NCBI RefSeq assembly: GCF_927798095.1
Contig: NZ_CAKMMF010000042.1
Location: 1 to 38,555, forward strand
DNA length: 38,555 nt
Direction of reading: 5' to 3'
From: Paenibacillus plantiphilus
GTDB taxonomy: Bacteria > Bacillota > Bacilli > Paenibacillales > Paenibacillaceae
Positions 20,172-27,172 of this stretch are shown one piece after another. Numbering within the stretch: the first letter of the stretch is position 1; every line of letters begins with the position of its first letter. The notes below the pieces were generated by a model that saw only the letters and a program-made list of their open reading frames with translations, made no database searches and was not told the DNA's origin. Both the position numbers and the translations under genes were made by a program.

Positions 20172-21335
20172 TTATCTCAGCTCCGAAATTGCGACCCAGC
20201 GCCGTTCCGTAATGGACTTATCTACGGCTTCCAGAACTGCCTGGCAAGCAGCGCCATCCTCGAAGCTAGGACAAGGCTGGCGATTCTCCGCAATAGCCAT
20301 CATCAATTCATGCACCTCATGCGTAAATGTATGCTCATAGCCGAGCGCATGACCAGGCGGCCACCAAGCATCGCTGTATGCATGCGCGGAGTCGGTTGCG
20401 AGCACCCGCCTGAAGCCCTGCACATCGTCAGCATCATCCGTGAAATACACCTGAAGCTCATTTACACGCTCAAAATCGAACTTCAGGCTGCCTTTACTGC
20501 CATTAATCTCGAAGGAATGCGTACAACGATGCCCCGCAGCGAAGCGAGTCGCTTCAATACTGCCAAGCGTCCCACCTGCAAATCTCGCCAGAAATAGCGT
20601 TGCATCATCGACCGTAACCGGTCCGCGCAGACCGCTCCTGCCGCCTTGCTCTTGCAGTCCAGCCGTCGTAAGTGACAGCGGTCTCTCTTTCACAAAGGTC
20701 TCACTCATCCCAATAACCTCTTGAAATTCGCCAATCAGGTAGCGCGCCATATCAATGACATGAGCCCCGAGATCCCCGTGCGAGCCGGACCCGGCAATCT
20801 CCTTCTGCAGCCGCCATACAAGCGGAAACTCAGGGTCCACGATCCAATCCTGCAGAAACTGTCCTCTAAAATGATAAATTTGCCCTATTCGCCCTTCCGT
20901 AATCAGCTTCTTGGCAAGCTGAACCGCAGGAGCAAACCGGTAATTAAATCCGACCATATGCTTGACACCGGCTTTCTCAGCCGCATTTAACATCTCGATG
21001 GAATCAGCCAGACTAAGCGCCAGCGGCTTCTCACAAAAAATATGCTTTCCCGAAGCTGCCGCCGCAATCGCAATTTCCTTGTGCACATCGCTAGGCGCAC
21101 TAATATCAATCAGATCTATATCATCACGAGCAACCAGCCTGCGCCAATCCGTCTCCGCGCTTTCCCAGCCGAACCGTTCTCTGGCCTCTTCAACGCCCCG
21201 CGCATCACGTCCACATATCGCCTTCAACTCCGGCCGGAGCACATTCGAGAAAAACATAGGCAGCGCGCGATAAGCGTTGCTGTGAGCCTTGCCCATGAAC
21301 TTATAACCAATCATCCCTACTCGCACGTTGTTCAT
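20172..21335 (-). CDS. Gfo/Idh/MocA-family NAD(P)-dependent oxidoreductase
   Basis: From the ATG at 21335 (AAGGGTGG nine nt upstream) the protein is 387 residues. The N-terminal Rossmann fold reads VRVGMIGYKFMGKAHSNAYR, and the family motif is FCEKPLALS, with the usual catalytic lysine. The C-terminal part (GSHGDLGAHVIDMARYLIGE, PGHALGYEHTFTHEVHELM) matches sugar or inositol dehydrogenase relatives. The substrate is probably a sugar or cyclitol but cannot be named. A farther ATG at 21407 would add a tail not seen in the family. The gene stands alone, convergent with sspI. Confidence 0.9.
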   Translation of the reverse strand: MNNVRVGMIGYKFMGKAHSNAYRALPMFFSNVLRPELKAICGRDARGVEEARERFGWESAETDWRRLVARDDIDLIDISAPSDVHKEIAIAAAASGKHIFCEKPLALSLADSIEMLNAAEKAGVKHMVGFNYRFAPAVQLAKKLITEGRIGQIYHFRGQFLQDWIVDPEFPLVWRLQKEIAGSGSHGDLGAHVIDMARYLIGEFQEVIGMSETFVKERPLSLTTAGLQEQGGRSGLRGPVTVDDATLFLARFAGGTLGSIEATRFAAGHRCTHSFEINGSKGSLKFDFERVNELQVYFTDDADDVQGFRRVLATDSAHAYSDAWWPPGHALGYEHTFTHEVHELMMAIAENRQPCPSFEDGAACQAVLEAVDKSITERRWVAISELR

Positions 21336-21472
21336 GAATGAGTTCCACCCTTCAGCATAAATAAAAACAGCCCTGTTTCCATTGTACACGCATACATCCT
21401 GACGCATGCTTCTGCAAGTGCCAATATTGAAGAAATGTGAATCGAACTTGCAGTCATAAGGAATATGTACCC

Positions 21473-21503
21473 TTCAAAGCTGCTCGTCTATCGCAGCTTT
21501 GAA
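21473..21503 (+). terminator. Terminator-like hairpin
   Basis: TTCAAAGCTGC and GCAGCTTTGAA are perfect 11-bp arms with a 9-nt loop, followed on the plus strand by AATTTTATTG. No plus-strand gene precedes it closely, so it may guard against antisense read-through or belong to an unannotated transcript. Confidence 0.5.
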
Positions 21504-21527
21504 AATTTTATTGCAGACCTATACAAC

Positions 21528-21632
21528 AAAAGACCTCAATCGCAAGAAGAGAACGGTGACCCGCAGAGGATGGGCACTTTATTCAAAGTGTCTATCCTGC
21601 GGGTCACAGCTCAAAGCGATGAGGTCTTTTTT
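21528..21632 (-). terminator. Very long hairpin after prfC, bidirectional terminator
   Basis: A stem of about 45 nt per side combines AGACCTC-TCGC with GCGA-GAGGTCT outside, and GTGACCCGCAG-GGAT with ATCC-GCGGGTCAC inside, closing on CACTTT/AAAGTG. The outer stem is followed by TTTTTT on the plus strand and TTTTGTTG on the minus strand, so it can end transcription from both sides. It starts 20 nt after the prfC stop codon. Confidence 0.75.
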
Positions 21633-21651
21633 ACAGTTATATTTTCATCCG

Positions 21652-23238
21652 TTAAGGTGCCATTTCCAAAAATTTCGAGGTAGGGTTCTTATCAATCGCC
21701 GTCCGCATAGCATATTCATTCTCAAACAGAGCGACGTAATTCCCCTTCTTATCCTTCACAAGCGTAGAATTAATCCGATACTTGGATGGATCGATATTGT
21801 CGTCAACAATCCAGCGCGCGAACTGGAAGGTCATGCGGTGCAATTGGATTTCCACGCCGTATTCCGCACGCATCCGGTATTCCATTACCTCGAACTGCAG
21901 CTGGCCGACTACGCCAAGAATCATTTCATCGAAGCCGCCGGTCGTATGGAACACTTGGATCGTTCCTTCCTCCGTCAGTTGGTCAATGCCTTTCTGATAC
22001 TGCTTATGCTTTAACGCATTCTTAACCGTAACCTTAGCGAACAGCTCCGGTGAGAAGGTCGGCAATTCATCGAACACAATGTCACTGCCTTGCGATAGCG
22101 AGTCGCCAATACGGAAGATACCCGGATCGAACAAGCCGATAATATCTCCCGGATAAGCGGATTCAACAATATCCCGATCCTGCGCAAGAAACTGCTGCGG
22201 CTGCGACAATTTAATTTCCTTGCCTGCACGAACATGCCGAACACTCATGCCGCGCTCGAAGCGGCCGGAGCATATCCGCAGGAATGCGATACGGTCACGG
22301 TGAGCCGGATTCATATTCGCTTGAATTTTGAACACATAACCAGAGAATTTCTCGTTAGTCGGCTCTACCATCCCTGTCGTGCTTATACGGGATGTCGGTA
22401 CAGGAGCCAGCTGCAGGAAATTCTCCAGGAAAGTCTGCACGCCAAAATTATTAACAGCGCTTCCGAAGAATACCGGAGTCAGCTCACCCGCACGAACCTT
22501 TTCAAAGTCGAATTGGTCGCCTGCAACATCGAGCAGCTCCAAATCCTGAATAAGCTGTTCATGCAAGTAATCGCCTGCCATCTCACGGATAACCGGATCA
22601 TTATAATCCGATACCGGACGTACAGTTATTGTAGAATGATCATCGCCCTGGAAGAGCTCGACCTGATTCTTCATCCGGTCATAGACGCCGCACAGCTCGC
22701 GCCCCATCCCAATTGGCCAGTTCATAGGGACAGAACGAATGCCAAGCACCCGCTCGATTTCTTCCATCAGCTCAAATGGGCTCTGGCCTTCACGATCGAG
22801 CTTGTTAATGAAAGTAAAAATTGGAATACCGCGCTTGCGGCATACTTGGAACAGCTTCACAGTCTGCGCCTCAACGCCCTTCGCGACGTCGATAAGCATG
22901 ACCGCACTATCCGCTGCAGTCAGCGTACGATAGGTGTCTTCACTGAAATCCTGGTGACCAGGCGTATCCAGAATGTTAACGCGATGACCCAAATAGTCGA
23001 ACTGCATAACCGAGGAAGTAACAGAGATGCCCCGCTGCTTCTCGATTTCCATCCAGTCGCTTGTCGCGTGGCGGCTTGCTTTTCTAGCTTTAACCGTACC
23101 TGCAAGTCGTATCGCTCCTCCGAACAGGAGCAGCTTCTCAGTTAAAGTCGTTTTACCCGCATCGGGGTGAGAGATAATAGCGAACGTCCGCCGCTTCTCT
23201 ACCTCACGTTGTATTTCTTCGCTTAATGATTTGCTCAT
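21652..23238 (-). CDS. prfC: Peptide chain release factor 3
   Basis: This 528-residue translational GTPase recycles release factors 1 and 2 from the ribosome after peptide release. GTPase motifs are all present: ISHPDAGKTTLTEKL (P-loop), DTPGHQDFSEDTYR, and FINKLDRE. The domains after the G domain match RF3 (TPVFFGSAVNNFGVQTFLE, FRIGDSLSQG, LQFEVMEYRMRAEYGV), and the length is normal for the family. GAAGGG precedes the ATG. The gene is followed by a very long terminator hairpin (21528-21632), and the cyclase-family gene ends 18 bp before its start, so the two may be co-transcribed. Confidence 0.96.
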   Translation of the reverse strand: MSKSLSEEIQREVEKRRTFAIISHPDAGKTTLTEKLLLFGGAIRLAGTVKARKASRHATSDWMEIEKQRGISVTSSVMQFDYLGHRVNILDTPGHQDFSEDTYRTLTAADSAVMLIDVAKGVEAQTVKLFQVCRKRGIPIFTFINKLDREGQSPFELMEEIERVLGIRSVPMNWPIGMGRELCGVYDRMKNQVELFQGDDHSTITVRPVSDYNDPVIREMAGDYLHEQLIQDLELLDVAGDQFDFEKVRAGELTPVFFGSAVNNFGVQTFLENFLQLAPVPTSRISTTGMVEPTNEKFSGYVFKIQANMNPAHRDRIAFLRICSGRFERGMSVRHVRAGKEIKLSQPQQFLAQDRDIVESAYPGDIIGLFDPGIFRIGDSLSQGSDIVFDELPTFSPELFAKVTVKNALKHKQYQKGIDQLTEEGTIQVFHTTGGFDEMILGVVGQLQFEVMEYRMRAEYGVEIQLHRMTFQFARWIVDDNIDPSKYRINSTLVKDKKGNYVALFENEYAMRTAIDKNPTSKFLEMAP

Positions 23239-23256
23239 GATTGTTTCCCTTCGTTT

Positions 23257-23883
23257 TTACATGCCTTCGATGAGGAGCGCGCGAGCAGGAGCAGCATCAA
23301 GACCTGTCAGCTTCAGCGGCGCAATGACCATGAAATAAGTGCCTTCCGCTACATCCTTAAGGCGCAAGCCCTCGACAATGATAATATTGCTGCGGAACAG
23401 AGAACGGTGCGTCGGATACTCCGGCTGTGCCCGTTCGATACCGAGAGCGTCAGTGCCTACGCCCCGAATGCCCAGCTCAACGAGATAACGTGCCCCGTCT
23501 TCTCTCAGAAATACGAAATTGAAATCGAATTCCTCGCTGAACGAGCTGCGTGTTTTGAACAACACCCACTCATTGCTCTGCAAGCCAAGCGGCTCCAGAT
23601 CTTCACGAGTGATGAACTCCTGGCAATGGGTCAAATCAACGACGCGCGCTTGGCCAACAAGCTCCTCCAGCCCGATCGTCTCAATCGTAGCTCCATCCTT
23701 GAGCATGTGCAGAGGCGCGTCCACATGAGTGCCGCAATGGACATCCATATCAATACGGGACTCATGGACAGCCTGACCGTTGTCGTGATTCGACATATTA
23801 CGGAAGCCTGGTTTCTTCTCTTCCTTATTCTTGTATACCTGCATGCTGGACTGTATCGTTGTCGAAATATCATAAATCTTCAT
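23257..23883 (-). CDS. Cyclase-family hydrolase (kynurenine formamidase-like)
   Basis: The protein is 208 residues from the ATG at 23883, which follows AAGGAGG at good spacing; an ATG six codons upstream lacks a site. It carries the metal-binding HCGTHVDAPLHM motif of the cyclase family (PF04199) and starts with MKIYDISTTIQSSMQVY, typical of KynB-like proteins. Family members hydrolyse N-formylkynurenine or cyclic amides and lactones. No other tryptophan-catabolic gene is nearby, so kynurenine formamidase activity is not established. It precedes prfC by 18 bp on the same strand. Confidence 0.85.
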   Translation of the reverse strand: MKIYDISTTIQSSMQVYKNKEEKKPGFRNMSNHDNGQAVHESRIDMDVHCGTHVDAPLHMLKDGATIETIGLEELVGQARVVDLTHCQEFITREDLEPLGLQSNEWVLFKTRSSFSEEFDFNFVFLREDGARYLVELGIRGVGTDALGIERAQPEYPTHRSLFRSNIIIVEGLRLKDVAEGTYFMVIAPLKLTGLDAAPARALLIEGM

Positions 23884-23976
23884 GAATGAAACCTCCTTCA
23901 AAAATTATACGGTGAATTCCGGATAACATGCTGCCATCCTGAGGCCAATAGTGACAAAACAATTAATAGTCGTTTC

Positions 23977-24053
23977 TACTGCAAAAGTACAGATACATCG
24001 TCAATCGAAAACCCATACTCAGGGATCGACGATGCCACTGTACTCATGCAGTA
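23977..24053. repeat. Long intergenic hairpin with regularly spaced 3x3 internal loops
   Basis: The arms are TACTGC, AGTACAG and CATCGTC, each separated by three unpaired bases. They pair with GACGATG, CTGTACT and GCAGTA, likewise separated by three bases. The loop itself contains CCC/GGG. It lies between the cyclase-family gene and the zwf 3' end and has no U-tract on either side. It may be a processed RNA structure or part of a small RNA; no promoter was identified. Confidence 0.6.
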
Positions 24054-24094
24054 ATGCCAGCGCCCACCTTGATCGCTGCTATTCAACTGTATCG

Positions 24095-25660
24095 CTAATT
24101 CGAACTTCCAGAAATCCAGATCACATTATCTTCGTCCTGGCCATTAACCGGCCACCAGTGGAAGCCATCGCTTGCCAGCAGTTCATCAGTCTTCTCAGGA
24201 CCCCATGAGCCTGCCGGATAGAACTGCAGGTTATCGCTTCCTTCGCGCCATGCATCTGCAATTCGGTCAACGAAAGACCATGCTTGGGCAACCTCATCCC
24301 AACGGGTAAAATAAGTCGATTCACCGCGTGTCGCATCATAGATCAAGCGTTCATAGGCTTCAGGCGTATTCAAGCCGATCATGCAGCTCTGACAGAATTC
24401 CATCGACACAGGCTGAACAACATTATTCTCGCCTGGCTTCTTCGCATTTATTTTAATATAAATGCCTTCCATCGGATGAACACGGATAACTAGCAGGTTA
24501 GGCGAAAGGTCATGACGACGGGCAAACAGCACATTGTCCGGCACGTTCTTGAATTCGATAACGACCTCTGTTGTCTTAACTGGCAGACGTTTGCCTGTCC
24601 GAATATAGAACGGCACGCCAGCCCAACGGAAATTATCGACAAATACGCGTGCAGCAAAATAAGTTTCCGTAACCGATTCCGAATTAACCGATTCTTCCTG
24701 TCTGTAGCCGGTCAGCGGCTTGCTCTTCAGCATACCTTCCGAATATTGCCCGCGCACAACATTGGCATCAATTTCCTCGCTTGTTGTATAAGGACGCAGG
24801 GAACGCAACGCCTTTACCTTCTCATCACGAATATCTTCCGGATGCAGCCTGCTTGGCGGCTCCATAGCGATCATCGCGAGCATTTGCAGCATATGATTCT
24901 GAACCATATCACGCAGTGCGCCAGATTTGTCGTAATAGCCGCCGCGCTCTTCAACGCCAACCGTTTCTGACAATGTAATCTGCACATTCGCAATATGCTT
25001 GTTGTTCCACAGCGGTTCGAAGAACGCATTTGCAAAACGAATCACTTCAATATTCTGAACCATTTCCTTGCCCAGGTAATGGTCGATACGGAAAATTTCC
25101 TCTTCCTTAAAAACCTGGCACAGCTGCTCATTCAGCTTCTGTGCTGAAGGAAGATCATAGCCGAACGGCTTCTCGATGACGAGACGATGCCAGCCTTTGG
25201 ATTCCAATAACCCGCCATCTCGCAGGTTAAAGGATACCGGCCCGAACAGATCAGGCGCCAGCGCCAGATAGAACAGGCGATTGCCCGGAATGTTGAACTT
25301 GGCGTCCAGTCTTTCCGTCAGATTGCCAAGCTCGCGGAAGCCGTCCACATTGTTAATGTCCAGCGACATGTATTCAAAGTGCTCGGCAAACTTGTCCCAC
25401 AATTGCTTGTCATCAGCTTTATTGCGGCTAAACTCAACAATCGATTCATACAAGTCCTGTCGAAACTGCTCGTTGGTCCGCGGTCTTCTAGCAAGACCGA
25501 CAACGGCAAAATCTTCAGCCAGCTTGCCTTCTTTATATAAGCTGAAAAGCGCAGGAAAAAGCTTCCGTCGCGCTAAGTCGCCTGTGGCGCCAAAAAGATA
25601 ATACACAGCACCCGCTGCGGCAATATTGTCATGTTTGCTCACGTCGGTAATTTCCCTCAT
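24095..25660 (-). CDS. zwf: Glucose-6-phosphate 1-dehydrogenase
   Basis: This enzyme oxidises glucose-6-phosphate to 6-phosphogluconolactone with NADP+, the entry to the oxidative pentose phosphate pathway. The N-terminal nucleotide-binding motif is YLFGATGDLARRKLFPA and the substrate/catalytic signature is RIDHYLGKEMVQN. At 521 residues it is near the family length (about 490-510) with slight end extensions. The annotated ATG has only weak ribosome-binding sequence; a GTG at 25642, with AGGGA upstream, is an alternative. Upstream lie two copies of a 12-bp direct repeat (25732-25761). Confidence 0.95.
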   Translation of the reverse strand: MREITDVSKHDNIAAAGAVYYLFGATGDLARRKLFPALFSLYKEGKLAEDFAVVGLARRPRTNEQFRQDLYESIVEFSRNKADDKQLWDKFAEHFEYMSLDINNVDGFRELGNLTERLDAKFNIPGNRLFYLALAPDLFGPVSFNLRDGGLLESKGWHRLVIEKPFGYDLPSAQKLNEQLCQVFKEEEIFRIDHYLGKEMVQNIEVIRFANAFFEPLWNNKHIANVQITLSETVGVEERGGYYDKSGALRDMVQNHMLQMLAMIAMEPPSRLHPEDIRDEKVKALRSLRPYTTSEEIDANVVRGQYSEGMLKSKPLTGYRQEESVNSESVTETYFAARVFVDNFRWAGVPFYIRTGKRLPVKTTEVVIEFKNVPDNVLFARRHDLSPNLLVIRVHPMEGIYIKINAKKPGENNVVQPVSMEFCQSCMIGLNTPEAYERLIYDATRGESTYFTRWDEVAQAWSFVDRIADAWREGSDNLQFYPAGSWGPEKTDELLASDGFHWWPVNGQDEDNVIWISGSSN

Positions 25661-25731
25661 TCTCTGTTATGTATTTTTATACTGCTTTGATACGTATTAT
25701 CATTCATATTGTCATGTTATGTAGTTTAGCA

Positions 25732-25761
25732 TATTGAGCCTCTAGATGCTATTGAGCCTCT
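25732..25761 (-). repeat. Tandem 12-bp direct repeat upstream of zwf
   Basis: TATTGAGCCTCT occurs at 25732-25743 and 25750-25761, 18 bp apart start to start (AGAGGCTCAATA on the zwf strand). Position and spacing suggest a binding site for a regulator of zwf, but no family consensus is recognised. Confidence 0.45.
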
Positions 25762-25794
25762 TATAAAAAAAACTAATCAAAGCATCAACAATCT

Positions 25795-26595
25795 CTAATG
25801 TCCGGCACTGTAATCCCCCGTAATGAGCGGCACGCCAATAATAATCTCAAGCTGGCTGCCTGCTGGAGGTACATGCTCGGCAATTTGTAAATTTAATTTA
25901 TGCTTTCCGCTATGGACCAAGGACTTCAAGTGAGCGCTGTAATAAGCCACACTTCTCGTTCCCCCGTCCTCATATGATTCCAGTGCAGACGCCTGGGCCA
26001 GGATGGCGATTTGATCCGATGCTCGTTCCCCCGCTGACTGAGACAGTCCCCGTACGGCAAAGCTGCCTTCATAATCATTCGCATACCTTGAAACGGTCTC
26101 CTCCACTTTGCTCACCACATCCAGCAACTGGCGATACGATGTACCCCCGTTCCCATTCAGCAGCAGAACAACATCAGCAATGGCATTATCATGACCAGCC
26201 TCATCAGACGTTCCAGTCCCATACAGCTTCGCCCATATCGTTAACGTATATAATTCTATTCCTCCCTTCAAATTCCCTCGATAGACAAGCCCCTGTGGCT
26301 CCCTTTCCAACGTAATATTCAATTGTGAGGCGATCTGCTCAATATCTGCATAAGTCGAACTGCCATCCCAGCGAAAAGACCAACTCCCCCCTTGGGCGCC
26401 GTCAGCAATAACCCCGTCGCTCCAAGTCCACAGCTGCTTGAAATCATGAAGCAGTGGACTCCCTTCACCGTTCACAGGAGAGTTCCATTTCCAGACTGCC
26501 AATCCTCCGGCGATAATAATAACTAGCAGCACAGCAATAATTCCGTTTTTGCCAGCTCGTCTGAACATCGGCGCTTTTGTATCCATCGTTATCAT
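25795..26595 (-). CDS. Membrane-anchored protein, YwmB-like
   Basis: The 266-residue product has one N-terminal transmembrane anchor (about residues 18-35, IIAVLLVIIIAGGLAVW) and an extracytoplasmic domain. The C-terminal ending EIIIGVPLITGDY and the pattern of the domain resemble the YwmB family of Bacillales, which has a TATA-binding-like fold and unknown function. This match is from memory and moderate. The ATG at 26595 has AGGAGGT about five nt upstream and fits better than the ATG three codons later. It is transcribed in the same direction as zwf but separated from it by about 130 bp. Confidence 0.6.
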   Translation of the reverse strand: MITMDTKAPMFRRAGKNGIIAVLLVIIIAGGLAVWKWNSPVNGEGSPLLHDFKQLWTWSDGVIADGAQGGSWSFRWDGSSTYADIEQIASQLNITLEREPQGLVYRGNLKGGIELYTLTIWAKLYGTGTSDEAGHDNAIADVVLLLNGNGGTSYRQLLDVVSKVEETVSRYANDYEGSFAVRGLSQSAGERASDQIAILAQASALESYEDGGTRSVAYYSAHLKSLVHSGKHKLNLQIAEHVPPAGSQLEIIIGVPLITGDYSAGH

Positions 26596-26713
26596 CCACG
26601 ACCTCCTCAGCCTGCGGAGTCAATTTAGAAGTGATATGGGTAACTAACCATACACATTAGCCGCTGGGTGAATACGCTGTTCTTAGCACGTTCAATGGAG
26701 GTGTCATCCACGT

Positions 26714-27094
26714 ATGGAACCCATATTTCCGCTCCATGAGGAGCGTATAAACCAATTTTGCGGCATGCCCGTTTGCATCGTAACAACAGATGGTCAAAGG
26801 CATGTTGGCATTCTAAGCAGCTGCAACGGCGGACGCGTCATGCTGAATAGCCCCTCAAGCGACTCACATGGCGCACACTATGGCAGTCAAGGCACACTCA
26901 CACATTTGCAGGGCAAGGATAAGAGCAAGAAGAAGAAGATTAGCAAAGTAAAGAAGGCTGCTTCAGCTGTCAGCCCCCTGCCGGATACCACTAGCGTTCA
27001 AACGCAAGCATGGGGATGGGGATCCCCTTTCGGCTTCGGCGCTGCATTTGCCATTGATTTGGCCCTCATTGCCTTTCTGTTCCTTCTGTTCTGA
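26714..27094 (+). CDS. Small Sm-like protein with C-terminal membrane segment
   Basis: The 126-residue protein has three visible parts. Residues about 10-48 (INQFCGMPVCIVTTDGQRHVGILSSCNGGRVMLN) look like an LSm-type beta fold. Residues about 68-85 are very basic (KDKSKKKKISKVKK). The last 25 residues are a glycine/tryptophan-rich stretch and one transmembrane helix ending in FLFLLF. I recall similar small proteins in Bacillales but know no function. GGAGGTG precedes the ATG by about ten nt. A terminator follows at 27102-27145. Confidence 0.65.
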   Translation: MEPIFPLHEERINQFCGMPVCIVTTDGQRHVGILSSCNGGRVMLNSPSSDSHGAHYGSQGTLTHLQGKDKSKKKKISKVKKAASAVSPLPDTTSVQTQAWGWGSPFGFGAAFAIDLALIAFLFLLF

Positions 27095-27101
27095 ACAAAC
27101 G

Positions 27102-27145
27102 AACCCGCTTTTATGCATAGGCATGAAGGCGGGTTGCTTCTTGTT
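27102..27145 (+). terminator. Rho-independent terminator after the Sm-like gene
   Basis: AACCCGC-TT-ATGC pairs with GCAT-AAG-GCGGGTT around a short loop and is followed by GCTTCTTGTTG. It lies 8 nt after the stop codon and faces the 3' end of moeA. Confidence 0.7.
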
Positions 27146-27172
27146 GTCATCGCAATTTCATTGAAAAAAACA

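Larger units (their letters stand above)
21336..21651. other. Intergenic region with two strong hairpins and no gene
   Basis: About 315 bp between the oxidoreductase start and the prfC stop. It holds the hairpins at 21473-21503 and 21528-21632, described separately. The part next to the oxidoreductase should hold its promoter, but I see no clear boxes. Confidence 0.5.

Noticed and set aside
22234..23145. Long plus-strand open frame opposite prfC
   Set aside because: It has no recognisable domain and lies entirely antisense to a well-conserved GTPase gene.
25740..25790. Terminator between the YwmB-like gene and zwf
   Set aside because: There is an A/T run but no stem of useful stability; only the direct repeat is supported.
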